A program made the translations under genes and the position numbers. The notes beneath the pieces were generated by a model. It saw only the letters and a list, made by a program, of their open reading frames with translations. It was not told where the DNA came from and searched no databases. DNA of 64,000 bases from CAVDRM01 sp963626285 (GTDB lineage Bacteria; Bacillota; Clostridia; Christensenellales; Aristaeellaceae): assembly GCA_963626285.1 (NCBI GenBank), contig CAVFWQ010000001.1, positions 17,739 to 81,738 on the forward strand, given 5' to 3'. Positions 8,438 through 17,819 of the stretch are shown here, piece after piece (positions within the stretch are counted from its first letter, which is position 1; each line of letters opens with the position of its first letter).

Positions 8438-8466
8438 TTGATGAAATCAAAATTGTGTGCTACACT
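8438..8466 (+). promoter_or_regulatory. Promoter of the araC-type gene
   Basis: TTGATG (8438-8443), 17-bp spacer, TACACT (8461-8466). It gives a leader of about 95 bases before the regulator start codon. The rest of the 376-bp divergent region holds only the opposing promoter and its candidate sites. Confidence 0.5.
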
Positions 8467-8566
8467 TATGATGCAATACATTTGAGGATGTCATCCATGC
8501 ATCGCTTTCATTTGCGGAAGACCGCGGTGTCGGCGATGAACAAAACAACGCAGGGAGAGACGGCCT

Positions 8567-9472
8567 ATGTTTCTGAATAACTTGCTGTACTATGAAGATA
8601 AATATGCCATTCGCGTGAATGAAGAAAACGACGGCCTCTTCTATTATTTCGACTATGACGTCCGCAGCGCGGCCATCAACATGGAGTTCCAGCATTTTCA
8701 TTCCTTTTATGAGCTGTGTATTCCGCTCTATCCGAACGTAGTGCATTTTATCGAGGGCATTCCCTATGAGATCCAGGCCTTTGATATTGTCGGGATCTCT
8801 CCGGCCAAGCTGCACAAAACGCAGTATCCGAACGGCAGGCCCTGCAAGCGGCTCATCATTCAGTTTAATATCCCTTCTCATGTGTCGGGTCTGTCAAACG
8901 AATACGAACAGCTGCTGGGGATCTTTGACCGGAAGGTGCCCATATTCCGTTTTGATTCGGAATTGCAGCGGCGGCTCTACGGAAAAATCAACGACATCTA
9001 TTTTCTCTCCTCAAAGGCGGACCCGATGCGCAATTTAATCATTCACCAGAAATTTATCGAATTTCTGATTCTGCTGTTTCTGAACAAGGACAGCAATATC
9101 TACAAAAAAGAAACCATCCTGTCTGAGCTGGAGCAGAAGATATACACGGTCGCGGGCTGCATTCACGCGCATTACCCCGAAAATTTAAGTCTGGAAAAGC
9201 TGGCGGAGCTGCACAATATCAGCTCCAGCTATCTGTCGCACCGCTTCAAGGACGTCACCGGCTTTTCCGTCACGGATTATATTCAGATGACCAGAGTCCG
9301 CAACGTTCAGGCCATCCTGATCAACACGGACATTCCCATCACCGAAATCCCCTCCCTGTGCGGCTTTAACAGCTTCTCCCAGTTCAATCGGGTGTTCAGA
9401 AAGTACATCGGCATTTCTCCCTCGCTGTACAGAAAGGAAAAACGAATACAGCATTCGGAATCCGCAACATAA
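8567..9472 (+). CDS. AraC-family transcriptional regulator
   Basis: This 301-residue regulator has an N-terminal AraC_binding/cupin-like domain (about 1-180, FYYFDYDVRSAAINMEFQHF) and a C-terminal pair of helix-turn-helix motifs (about 195-300). The first reads LSLEKLAELHNISSSYLSHRFKDVTG and the second ITEIPSLCGFNSFSQFNRVFRKYIGISPSLYRK, a good match to the AraC signature. It is divergent from the Opp/GH105 operon and likely activates it on binding an oligosaccharide or its product. GGGAGA lies about 8 bp before ATG 8567. Family is certain; ligand is unknown. Confidence 0.9.
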   Translation: MFLNNLLYYEDKYAIRVNEENDGLFYYFDYDVRSAAINMEFQHFHSFYELCIPLYPNVVHFIEGIPYEIQAFDIVGISPAKLHKTQYPNGRPCKRLIIQFNIPSHVSGLSNEYEQLLGIFDRKVPIFRFDSELQRRLYGKINDIYFLSSKADPMRNLIIHQKFIEFLILLFLNKDSNIYKKETILSELEQKIYTVAGCIHAHYPENLSLEKLAELHNISSSYLSHRFKDVTGFSVTDYIQMTRVRNVQAILINTDIPITEIPSLCGFNSFSQFNRVFRKYIGISPSLYRKEKRIQHSESAT

Positions 9473-9579
9473 AACGGCGCCGCATGCACGCGGAAACGCC
9501 GTATGATCGCAAAAATCCCGATTCTCATCATTTCTTAATTCCGCCGCTTGCGGACGCATCGGCGCGCCCGATAAAACAA

Positions 9580-9608
9580 TGGACAAAACAGCGAAATTAT
9601 GCTATGAT
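9580..9608 (+). promoter_or_regulatory. Promoter of the radical SAM-mutSL-miaA operon
   Basis: TGGACA (9580-9585), 17-bp spacer, TATGAT (9603-9608), about 40 bp before the first gene. No terminator or other strong promoter was noticed before 21994, so all nine genes to 21964 may share it. Confidence 0.5.
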
Positions 9609-9648
9609 TCAGTTTGGTTTTTTATGACGCAACAGGAGGTATCTTCCT

Positions 9649-11499
9649 TTGAACAAGGCGCAAAACGCTCTGCTGGAAAGGCTGCTGGAGACGGTGGAAA
9701 AGCCGGCGCGGTACATCGGCGGAGAAATGAACACGGCCGTGAAAGCGTGGGAGCAGGCGGACATCCGCTTTGCCTTCTGCTTTCCCGATACATACGAAAT
9801 CGGCATGTCGCACTTGGGTATCAAAATCCTGTATGAAATCATCAACAATCTCCCCTACGCCCTGTGCGAAAGGGTCTATATGCCGTGGGTCGATATGGCC
9901 GATGCCCTGCGAAGGAACGAGCTGCCCCTGTTTTCCATCGAGTCCAGAACGCCCGTCCGCAGTTTTGATGTGGTCGGCTTTACCCTGCAATATGAAATGA
10001 GCTTCACCAACATCTTGGAAATGCTGGATCTATCCGGCATTCCCGTCTACGCCGAGGAGCGCGGCGAGGATTTTCCCCTCGTCATCGCCGGCGGCCCCTG
10101 CGCCTGCAATCCTGAGCCGTTGGCGCCCTTTATGGACGCCTTCCAAATCGGCGACGGCGAGGAAATGATGGTGGATTTTCTGGACACCCTGCGCGCCTGC
10201 AAAGCGGAAGGGCTTTCCAAGCGCGAGACCCTGCGCCGCTTAGCCGCCATTGACGGCGTGTATGTCCCCTGCTTCTACCGGACGGACTACAACGAGGACG
10301 GCACGATCAGGGCGTTTTACCCGACCGAAGAGGGCATCAAGCCGACCGTGCGGCGGCGCTTCCTCAAAGATTTTTCCGATGCCGCCGCGCCGACCGCCAT
10401 CCCCGTCCCCTATACGGACATCGTGCACGACCGCATCGTGCTGGAAATCATGCGCGGCTGCACCCGCGGCTGCCGCTTCTGTCAGGCGGGCATGGTATAC
10501 CGCCCCGTGCGGGAGCGCTCGATGAAACGTGTCTTGGAACTGGCGGATAAGCTGGAGGCGGCGACCGGCTATGAGGAAATGTCCCTTTCCTCCCTCTCCA
10601 GCGGCGACTATTCCTGCCTGCCGGAGCTGATTACCGCGCTGATGGAGCGCTATAAGGAAAAGCGCGTCAGCATCTCCCTGCCCTCCATGCGCATCGACAA
10701 CATCGTCAAGCAGTCGCTGGAGGAGACCACAAAGGTTAAAAAGAGCGGGCTGACGCTCGCGCCCGAAGCGGGGACGCAAAGGCTGCGCGACGTCATCAAC
10801 AAGGGCGTGACCGAGGAGGATCTAATCCGCGCCGTCACGGATGCCTTTGAATGCGGCTGGAGCAGCGTGAAGCTGTATTTCATGACGGGGCTTCCGACGG
10901 AGACGGACGAGGATCTGCGCGGCATTGCCGACCTTGCCCGCAAGGTGATCGCCTGCTATTTCGGCCTGCCCAAGGACAAGCGGACGCGGGGGCTGCGCGT
11001 CACCTGCAGCGCCTCCGTGTTTGTCCCCAAGCCCTTTACGCCCTTTCAATGGGTCGGTCAGGACGAAATCCCCGTTGTGATTGAAAAGCAGAAGGCGCTG
11101 CGCGAATATCTGAACATCCGCGGCGTGACCTTTAACTGGCATGAGCCGGAGCTTTCCATGCTGGAGGCGTGCCTTGCCCGCGGCGACCGCCGCATGGCCA
11201 AGGTCATCTTCACGGCGTGGAAAAGCGGCTGCCGTCTGGACGGCTGGAACGAGCATTTCAAATTTGACGCCTGGCTGGACGCCTTTAAAGCATGCGGCTT
11301 GGACACGCATTTTTACGCCAACCGCGTGCGCGGCTATGACGAAATCCTCCCGTGGGACTTTGTGGACATGGGCGTCACCAAGGCGTTCCTCAGGCGCGAG
11401 GCGGAAAAGGCGGAGCGCGGCGAAACGACCCGCGACTGCCGTCACGGCTGCAACGGCTGCGGCATTCAGAAGTTAGAAGGGGTGTGTACCTACGCATGA
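9649..11499 (+). CDS. B12-binding-domain radical SAM protein (TIGR03960 type)
   Basis: This 616-residue protein belongs to an uncharacterised radical SAM family usually encoded next to a DUF2344 partner, as here. The N-terminal part has a B12-binding-like fold (FCFPDTYEIGMSHLGIKILYEIIN). The radical SAM cysteine motif is CTRGCRFC (about residues 271-278), followed by GMVYRPVRERS. The C-terminus ends with HGCNGCGIQK, a second cysteine cluster. It starts at TTG 9649, with AGGAGG (9634-9639) correctly spaced and no better ATG nearby. The stop overlaps the next ATG (ATGA). The function is not established; tRNA or rRNA modification is a common guess given RNase G and MiaB in the same operon. Confidence 0.85.
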   Translation: MNKAQNALLERLLETVEKPARYIGGEMNTAVKAWEQADIRFAFCFPDTYEIGMSHLGIKILYEIINNLPYALCERVYMPWVDMADALRRNELPLFSIESRTPVRSFDVVGFTLQYEMSFTNILEMLDLSGIPVYAEERGEDFPLVIAGGPCACNPEPLAPFMDAFQIGDGEEMMVDFLDTLRACKAEGLSKRETLRRLAAIDGVYVPCFYRTDYNEDGTIRAFYPTEEGIKPTVRRRFLKDFSDAAAPTAIPVPYTDIVHDRIVLEIMRGCTRGCRFCQAGMVYRPVRERSMKRVLELADKLEAATGYEEMSLSSLSSGDYSCLPELITALMERYKEKRVSISLPSMRIDNIVKQSLEETTKVKKSGLTLAPEAGTQRLRDVINKGVTEEDLIRAVTDAFECGWSSVKLYFMTGLPTETDEDLRGIADLARKVIACYFGLPKDKRTRGLRVTCSASVFVPKPFTPFQWVGQDEIPVVIEKQKALREYLNIRGVTFNWHEPELSMLEACLARGDRRMAKVIFTAWKSGCRLDGWNEHFKFDAWLDAFKACGLDTHFYANRVRGYDEILPWDFVDMGVTKAFLRREAEKAERGETTRDCRHGCNGCGIQKLEGVCTYA

Positions 11500-12155
11500 A
11501 GATGCTGGTTGTTTTTGAAAAGGGCGACCGGCTGCGGCATATCGGGCACTTGGATCTGCTGCGCACCATGCAGCGCGCCCTGCGGCGGAGCGACCTGCCG
11601 CTTCAGTATTCACAGGGCTTTAACCCGCATATTCTGCTGAATTTCGCCGCTCCCCTGTCCGTCGGCATGCCGGGCAGCCGAGAGATTATGGAGGTGCCCG
11701 TCAGCAGGGACATTGCCGCCTCGCAATTCGTCGAGCAGCTCAAAAAGGCGCTCCCGCCCGACTTGAAATGCCTTTCCGCACGGGCTGTGGACGACCGTCA
11801 TCCCGCGCCGATGGCGCTGCTCAGGGCGGCCATCTATGAAATCACCTTGGAAAACGGCGAAGCGCTGCTGAATGCCGTCCCCCGTTATTTGGCGCAGAAG
11901 GAGATCCCCGCCGTCCGCAAGACCAAGACGGGCGAAAAGCCCTGCGACCTGCGGCCGATGATTCATGAATTAAAGGCCGAGGACGGCGGGCTCATGGCGA
12001 TGCTTTCCCTGTGCGAGGCCGCCACCTGCAAGCCCGACCTGCTCCTGACCTCTCTTTCCGCCTTTGCGGGGGTCGAAAAGCCGCGGGCGTACATCGTCCG
12101 CCGCCAGCTTCTGGGCGAATGGAACGGCATGCTCGTGCCGCTGGAGAATCTTTGA
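11496..12155 (+). CDS. DUF2344 (TIGR03936) radical SAM-linked protein
   Basis: This 219-residue protein is the standard partner of the preceding radical SAM protein; in some genomes the two are fused. The signature start KGDRLRHIGHLDLLRTMQRALRRS and QGFNPHILLNFAAPLSVG is clear. The longer frame beginning at 11352 was rejected because ATG 11496 gives an ATGA overlap with the upstream stop and begins exactly at the conserved N-terminus. The function is unknown; the coupling implies that it acts with the radical SAM enzyme. Confidence 0.85.
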   Translation: MKMLVVFEKGDRLRHIGHLDLLRTMQRALRRSDLPLQYSQGFNPHILLNFAAPLSVGMPGSREIMEVPVSRDIAASQFVEQLKKALPPDLKCLSARAVDDRHPAPMALLRAAIYEITLENGEALLNAVPRYLAQKEIPAVRKTKTGEKPCDLRPMIHELKAEDGGLMAMLSLCEAATCKPDLLLTSLSAFAGVEKPRAYIVRRQLLGEWNGMLVPLENL

Positions 12156-12156
12156 T

Positions 12157-13320
12157 ATGCGCCTGCTTCTCATTCAAAAAACGGGAGTGCTGACCGAGGC
12201 GGCGCTGCTGGAAGACAGAAAGCCGGTCGACTGCCGAAAGGAAGTAGAGGGCGGCATCGCGGCGGAGCAGCTTTATGCGGGCGTTGTCGAGCGCGTCGTC
12301 TCCGGCATGAACGCGGCCTTTGTGCGCCTGACGAACCAAGAAAACGGCTTTCTGCCGCTCAATGAAGCGAAAAAAAAGCCGAAGGCCGGCGACATCGTGC
12401 TGGTGCAGGTCAAAAAACCGCCCGTCCAGCAAAAGGCCGCCTACCTCACGCAGGACATTTCTCTGGCCGCCGATACGGTGATTTTGCTGCCCGCCTCCTC
12501 TTTCTGCTCCGTCTCCCGAAAGGTGGAGGATGCCGAAGAACGGGCTGCGCTCTTGTACAAAGCGAAAGCGCTTGCCCCAAGCGGCATGGGGCTCGTCATG
12601 CGCAGCGCGGCGCTCAACGCTTCCGAGGAAGCGCTTCAGGCGGCCGTTCAGACGTTGGTGACGCGCTGGCAGAGGATACGGGACATTCTCCCCGCCCTGC
12701 GCCCGCCCTGCCTCATTCCGCAGGAAATGAGCCTTGCGGAGCGTTTTCTGCGGGACTGCGAAGCGGCGGGCGAAACGATCGACGGTGTTGTTGTCAATGA
12801 CGAAGCCCTATGCCCCGCACGCCTGCGGGCGGTGTCCCGCGTTGCCGAGCATCCCTTTGATTTATACGGCGTCCGCGAGCAGCTCCGTAAGGCGCTGTCC
12901 CGTCGCGTGTGGCTCAAATCCGGCGGCTTTCTGGTCATTGACCCCTGCGAGGCGCTGACCGTGATTGACGTCAACAGCGGCAAATTCACGGGCGGCAAGT
13001 CCGGCAGCGAGGAGACCTTTTTCAGGATCAATCTGGAGGCCGTTTCCGAAATCGCGCGGCTGATGCGCCTGCGCGGCATGGGCGGCATCGTGCTGGCGGA
13101 CTTTATCGACATGGCGTCCGAGGCGCATCGTGAAGCGCTGCTTTCCGCCATGCGGAACGCATTAAAGCACGACCCCGTCAAATGCGTGGTGCACGGCTTC
13201 ACATCCCTTGGGCTGCTGGAAATGACCCGCAAAAAAACGAGCGAGGCTCTGCAAGCCGAGCATTCCATGCTCTGCCCGCTTTGCGGCGGAACGGGCATCA
13301 GGCAAGAGGAAACAGAATGA
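12157..13320 (+). CDS. rng: Ribonuclease E/G family endoribonuclease
   Basis: This 387-residue protein carries the RNase E/G catalytic core. It shows an S1 RNA-binding domain (VERVVSGMNAAFVRLTNQENGFLPL), the metal-binding aspartates in VIDVNSGKF and VLADFIDM, and a zinc-link at the C-terminus (CPLCGGTG), where the protein ends. It lacks the C-terminal small domain of E. coli RNase G (489 aa), so it is a short form. ATG 12157 has GGAGA upstream and follows the DUF2344 stop by 1 bp; the longer frame from 12064 is out-of-gene. It is expected to process rRNA or turn over mRNA. The rplU-rpmA genes that often follow rng in Clostridia are absent. Confidence 0.85.
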   Translation: MRLLLIQKTGVLTEAALLEDRKPVDCRKEVEGGIAAEQLYAGVVERVVSGMNAAFVRLTNQENGFLPLNEAKKKPKAGDIVLVQVKKPPVQQKAAYLTQDISLAADTVILLPASSFCSVSRKVEDAEERAALLYKAKALAPSGMGLVMRSAALNASEEALQAAVQTLVTRWQRIRDILPALRPPCLIPQEMSLAERFLRDCEAAGETIDGVVVNDEALCPARLRAVSRVAEHPFDLYGVREQLRKALSRRVWLKSGGFLVIDPCEALTVIDVNSGKFTGGKSGSEETFFRINLEAVSEIARLMRLRGMGGIVLADFIDMASEAHREALLSAMRNALKHDPVKCVVHGFTSLGLLEMTRKKTSEALQAEHSMLCPLCGGTGIRQEETE

Positions 13321-14723
13321 ACGAAGAAATCCGAAAAATCCCGGAAGCGGAGCTGGCGCTGCAGCGCGAATATATGCGCCGCTTTGCGGCGCTTTCCGAG
13401 CGCCCGCGCACCTACCACATCGTCACCTACGGCTGCCAGATGAACGCGCACGATTCCGAAAAGCTGGCGGGCATTTTGGAGGAAATGGGGATGACCGCCG
13501 CCACGGAGCGCGAGGAGGCGGACTTTGTCCTGCACAACACCTGCTGCATCCGCGACAATGCGGAGCGCAAGGCGCTGGGCAATGTGACATGGCTCAAGGA
13601 AATCAAAAAAAAGCGCCCCGAAATGCTCATCGGCGTGTGCGGCTGCATGGTGCAGGAGGAGGGGATGGCGGAAAAGCTGCTGCGCCTGTATCCCTTTGTG
13701 GACGTCGCCTTCGGCACGGGCAATATTCACCGCCTGCCGGAGCTGCTGCTTCGCGCCGTGGAGACCTCCCGCCGCGTGGTGGCCGTGCCCAAAGAGCAAA
13801 GCACTCTGATCGAAGGGCTGCCCGTCCGCCGCGAAAGCGATATTCAGGCGTATGTCACCGTGATGTACGGCTGCAATAATTTCTGCTCCTACTGCATCGT
13901 GCCGTATGTGCGCGGGCGGGAGCGCTCCAGAAGCGCGGCGGACATCCTGCGCGATATCGACGGGCTGGTGAAGGACGGCGTGAAGGAAATCATGCTGCTG
14001 GGGCAGAACGTCAATTCCTACGGGAACGACTTGGAGGGCGGGCTTTCGTTTGCCGAACTCCTCCATGAAATCGAAAAGACGGGCATTCCGCGCATCCGCT
14101 TCATGACCTCCCATCCCAAAGATTTGTCCGATGCGCTGATTGAAGAAATCGCGCGGAACAAGGCCGTGCTGCGGCACTTTCATCTGCCCGTGCAGTCCGG
14201 CAGCAATGCCGTTTTGCAGGCCATGAACCGCCGCTATACGCGGGAAAAATACCTTGACCGCATTCATGCGCTGCGCAGCGCCGTGCCGGACATCGGCATC
14301 ACGACCGATTTGATCGTCGGCTTTCCCGGCGAAACGGACGGGGACTTTGAGGATACTTTGGCGCTGGTGGACGAGGTGTCTTACGACAGCGCGTTCACCT
14401 TCATTTACAGCCCGCGCATCGGCACGGCGGCGGCGAAAATGCCCGATCAGATCCCCGCCGATGTGTCCGCCGGGCGCATTGAGCGGCTGATTGCCCTGCA
14501 GGAAAAAAAGACCGCGGACGTATTTGCCGCCATGCTGGGAAAGACCGAGCAGGTTCTGGTCACCGGCGCCTCCAAGCGCGACGCCGCCATGCTGACCGGC
14601 AAGGGCGGACGGAACATCAGCATCAATTTTTACGGAAACGAAAGCGACGTAGGGCAGATTGTGCCCGTTGTCATCACCTCCGCCGGCAAAACGACGCTGC
14701 GCGGCAGAAAAGAAGGAGAATGA
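13317..14723 (+). CDS. miaB: tRNA-2-methylthio-N6-dimethylallyladenosine synthase
   Basis: MiaB (468 aa) adds the methylthio group to i6A37 of tRNAs reading UNN codons. All three parts are seen: an N-terminal UPF0004 domain with cluster cysteines in YGCQMN, NTCCIRD and GVCGCM; a radical SAM motif CNNFCSYC (about 186-193) followed by IVPYVRGRERSRS; and a C-terminal TRAM domain (EQVLVTGASKRDAAMLTG). ATG 13317 forms an ATGA overlap with rng and has AAGAGG upstream. MiaA, which makes its substrate, is encoded in the same operon beyond mutSL. The call is firm; the only alternative is the related RimO/MtaB families, which the NTCCIRD signature argues against. Confidence 0.92.
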   Translation: MNEEIRKIPEAELALQREYMRRFAALSERPRTYHIVTYGCQMNAHDSEKLAGILEEMGMTAATEREEADFVLHNTCCIRDNAERKALGNVTWLKEIKKKRPEMLIGVCGCMVQEEGMAEKLLRLYPFVDVAFGTGNIHRLPELLLRAVETSRRVVAVPKEQSTLIEGLPVRRESDIQAYVTVMYGCNNFCSYCIVPYVRGRERSRSAADILRDIDGLVKDGVKEIMLLGQNVNSYGNDLEGGLSFAELLHEIEKTGIPRIRFMTSHPKDLSDALIEEIARNKAVLRHFHLPVQSGSNAVLQAMNRRYTREKYLDRIHALRSAVPDIGITTDLIVGFPGETDGDFEDTLALVDEVSYDSAFTFIYSPRIGTAAAKMPDQIPADVSAGRIERLIALQEKKTADVFAAMLGKTEQVLVTGASKRDAAMLTGKGGRNISINFYGNESDVGQIVPVVITSAGKTTLRGRKEGE

Positions 14724-14729
14724 CCCGAT

Positions 14730-15125
14730 ATGAACGAAGCTGTCATCAAAAAGGCGCAGGAGCTTGCGCAGCTCATCAGGGAAAGCGATGAATATATCGG
14801 CATGCGCGTGACCGAGGACGCCGCCACCAAGGACGAGCAGCTGACCAGCGCCTTCATGGAATACGAGGAAAAACACACGGAGCTGGAGCGCATCTCCCTC
14901 AAGGATCCGCCGGATTTTGACAAAATGAGCGATTTGAACCGCGAAATGGAAGAAATCCAGGCGCGTTTCCAGTCCTACCCCATGGCCAAGGCGCTTCAGG
15001 TGGCGCGGAAGCAGTTCACCGACATGATGGACGCGGTCAACCATGAGCTTCAGAAGGTGCTTGCACCCGAAAACGCAGGCGGATGCAGCGGGCACTGCGA
15101 CGGATGCAGCGGATGCCGCCACTGA
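14730..15125 (+). CDS. YlbF/YmcA (RicA-like) family protein with four-cysteine tail
   Basis: This 131-residue helical protein of the YlbF/YmcA family lies between miaB and mutS, the position of ymcA (ricA) in Bacillus subtilis. There RicA, RicF and RicT form a complex that binds iron-sulfur clusters and promotes mRNA maturation by RNase Y. Residues 1-112 are helical (IKKAQELAQLIRESDEYI, MEEIQARFQSYPMAKALQVAR). The last residues hold CSGHCDGCSGC, a C-x3-C-x2-C-x2-C cluster suited to a [4Fe-4S] site or zinc. An AAGGAG lies about 11 bp before ATG 14730, slightly far. No ricT/yaaT gene is in the window. Family call good; complex membership inferred. Confidence 0.78.
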   Translation: MNEAVIKKAQELAQLIRESDEYIGMRVTEDAATKDEQLTSAFMEYEEKHTELERISLKDPPDFDKMSDLNREMEEIQARFQSYPMAKALQVARKQFTDMMDAVNHELQKVLAPENAGGCSGHCDGCSGCRH

Positions 15126-15208
15126 GACATCGATGCGGTAAACCGTCCCGCTTTGCGCAGGCATTGATGCAAAAAACATGACCTACATCGTATAACAAAG
15201 GAGCAGTT

Positions 15209-17809
15209 ATGGCCACCCTCTCTCCCATGATGCAGCAGTATATGCAAATCAAGCAGCAGAATCCGGACGCGCTGCTTTTTTTCCGTGTGGGGGATTTTTA
15301 TGAAATGTTCTTTGAGGACGCGCTGACGGCCAGCCGTGAATTAGAGCTGACGCTGACCGGCAAGGACTGCGGCTTAGCGGAGCGTGCGCCCATGTGCGGC
15401 GTCCCCTTCCATGCCGTGGACACCTACATCTCCCGCCTTGTCGAAAAGGGCTATCGGGTGGCCGTCTGCGAGCAGCTCACCGACCCGGCGCTTTCCAAGG
15501 GGCTGGTCGAGCGCGATATTATCCGCATCGTGACGCCCGGCACGCTGACGGACGCCAACGCCATCGGCGAACGCAAAAACAACTATCTGCTTTCCGCCTG
15601 TATTTCGGGGCGGCGTATCGGGCTCAGCTACTGCGATATCACGACGGGCGAAATGTATGTGCGCGTCATCCAGCATAATGAACGGGAGCTGCGCGGCGCT
15701 TTGGCGATGGTCGCGCCCAGCGAAATCATCTCCAATTCCCCCGCGGACATCGCGCCCTGCACTGCCATCGCCTGTACGCCCTTTAAAGCCTCGGCGTTTC
15801 AGGCGCAGAACGCAAGGGACACGCTGCTTGCGCATTTTTCCGTCGGCTCTTTGACGGCGCTTGGCTTGGACGCCACCCTCTCCCCAGCCGCGGCCGCCGC
15901 CGGCGCGCTGATGGCGTACCTCAACGAGACGCAGAAGAACGCGCTGGCGCACATCACGCGCATCCGCATCGTGGACAAGGCCGACATCATGCCGCTGGAC
16001 ATGAACACGCGGCGCAATCTGGAATTGACGGAATCCCTGCGCGGGCGCTCCTCAAAAGGCTCTCTGCTTGGGCTGATGGATAAGACCGTCACCGCGATGG
16101 GCGGGCGCATGCTGCGCACATGGATAGAGCAGCCCCTGCTTCAAAAAGACAGCATTTCGGCGCGGCTGGACGCGGTCGAGGCGCTGTACAATGAGCACGT
16201 CCTTTCCGAGGCGCTTCGGGAAATTTTGGGCAAGGTCTACGACATGGAGCGCCTGCTTTCCAAAATATCCTATCAGACGCTCAGCCCGCGGGACTGCCTT
16301 GCCCTGCTCCGCTCCCTGGAGCAGGCGCCGGAGGTGCTGAGCCTGATGGAGGGCGTTCACGGCGGGGCGCTGGAAGGCGTGCGTTCGCTGATCGACCCGA
16401 TCCCCGAATTAAAGGCGCTCCTTGAAAGCGCCATGGATGAAAACGCGCCCGTCTCTGCGGCGGACGGCGGAGTCATCCGTCAGGGCTACAACGGGGAATT
16501 GGACAGGCTCCGCGCCGCATCCGTCGAGGGAAAGCAGTGGCTGCTGAATTTGGAGGCGCGGGAGCGCGAGGAAACGGGCATCAAAAACCTCAGAATCCAG
16601 TATAACCGCGTGTTCGGCTACTATATCGAGGTCACGAAGGCAAATTATGCCCTTGTGCCGATGCGCTATCAGCGGCGGCAGACCCTGTCCAACGCCGAGC
16701 GCTTCACCACCGATGAGCTGCGCTCTTTGGAAGCCAAAATAACCGGTGCGCAGGAGCAGTCCCAAAAATTGGAATACGCGCTGTTTGACGCCGTCCGCGC
16801 CGAAATCGCCAAGCACATGGAACGGCTCCAGCGGACGGCCTCCGGCTATAAGACGCTGGACGCCCTGCTTTCGCTTGCGCGTGTGGCGCGGGAAAACGGC
16901 TATGTGCGCCCGCAAATCAACGAAGAGGGCGTCCTTCATATCGCCGAGGGGCGGCATCCCGTCGTTGAGCAGAATTTGACGGACGCGGCCTTTGTCCCCA
17001 ACGACACGGCCATGGACGAAAACGAATACAGGATGCAGATCATCACCGGCCCGAACATGGCGGGCAAAAGCACCTATATGCGGCAGGTGGCGCTGATCGT
17101 CCTGATGGCGCATATGGGCTCGTTCGTCCCTGCGCGGGAGGCGAATATCCCGCTGGTGGACTGCGTGTATACCCGCGTCGGCGCTTCGGACGACCTGGCC
17201 GCCGGCCAATCCACCTTCATGGTGGAGATGAGCGAAATGGCGTACATCCTGCGCAACGCGACAAGCCGTTCGCTGGTCATCTTGGACGAAATCGGCCGCG
17301 GCACCAGCACCTTTGACGGGCTGGCGATCGCATGGGCGGCGGTCGAATTTCTCTGCGACAGGAAAAAGTGCGGCGCGAAGACCCTTTTCGCTACGCACTA
17401 CCACGAATTGTCCGAATTAGAGGGGCATTTGGACGGCGTGCATAATTTCTGCGTGTCCGTCAAAGAACACGGCGAGGATGTCATCTTTCTGCGCAAAATC
17501 GTGCCGGGCGGGGCGGACAAGTCCTTCGGCGTCTATGTGGCGCGGCTGGCGGGCGTTCCCCGCGCCGTGGTCGCCCGCGCACAGGAAATTCAGGCGCGGC
17601 TGGCTGTCAATGACGTCACCCAGAACAGCATCGGCCAAAACATCCTCTCCCCCGTCAACAAAAACCGCAAAAGCGAGCAGGAGACCCTGCTGGGCTATTC
17701 CAAGACGGAGTTCATTCAGGAGATTCAGGGCTTGGACGTGTTGGCCATGACCCCGATGGACGCGCTGAACACCCTCTTCATGCTGCGGGAAAAGGCGCTG
17801 AAACTGTAA
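15209..17809 (+). CDS. mutS: DNA mismatch repair protein MutS
   Basis: MutS (866 aa, normal length) recognises mismatches. The mismatch-binding motif GDFYEMFF (28-35) with its Phe-x-Glu element is intact. Walker A GPNMAGKST (about 613) and Walker B LDEIGRGTSTFDG (about 690) form the ATPase, followed by FATHYHEL. The C-terminal tail is short, ending near ALNTLFMLREKALKL. AAAGGAG precedes ATG 15209. mutL starts 10 bp after its stop, with the ribosome-binding site overlapping the mutS stop codon, so the two are translationally linked. There is no sign of MutS2 features (no Smr domain). Confidence 0.96.
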   Translation: MATLSPMMQQYMQIKQQNPDALLFFRVGDFYEMFFEDALTASRELELTLTGKDCGLAERAPMCGVPFHAVDTYISRLVEKGYRVAVCEQLTDPALSKGLVERDIIRIVTPGTLTDANAIGERKNNYLLSACISGRRIGLSYCDITTGEMYVRVIQHNERELRGALAMVAPSEIISNSPADIAPCTAIACTPFKASAFQAQNARDTLLAHFSVGSLTALGLDATLSPAAAAAGALMAYLNETQKNALAHITRIRIVDKADIMPLDMNTRRNLELTESLRGRSSKGSLLGLMDKTVTAMGGRMLRTWIEQPLLQKDSISARLDAVEALYNEHVLSEALREILGKVYDMERLLSKISYQTLSPRDCLALLRSLEQAPEVLSLMEGVHGGALEGVRSLIDPIPELKALLESAMDENAPVSAADGGVIRQGYNGELDRLRAASVEGKQWLLNLEAREREETGIKNLRIQYNRVFGYYIEVTKANYALVPMRYQRRQTLSNAERFTTDELRSLEAKITGAQEQSQKLEYALFDAVRAEIAKHMERLQRTASGYKTLDALLSLARVARENGYVRPQINEEGVLHIAEGRHPVVEQNLTDAAFVPNDTAMDENEYRMQIITGPNMAGKSTYMRQVALIVLMAHMGSFVPAREANIPLVDCVYTRVGASDDLAAGQSTFMVEMSEMAYILRNATSRSLVILDEIGRGTSTFDGLAIAWAAVEFLCDRKKCGAKTLFATHYHELSELEGHLDGVHNFCVSVKEHGEDVIFLRKIVPGGADKSFGVYVARLAGVPRAVVARAQEIQARLAVNDVTQNSIGQNILSPVNKNRKSEQETLLGYSKTEFIQEIQGLDVLAMTPMDALNTLFMLREKALKL

Positions 17810-17819
17810 GGAGAAAAAG

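Noticed and set aside
12648..15179. 843-residue open frame antisense to rng, miaB and ricA-like genes
   Set aside because: It is a mirror of GC-rich codon bias; the sense genes have clear motifs, overlaps and ribosome-binding sites.
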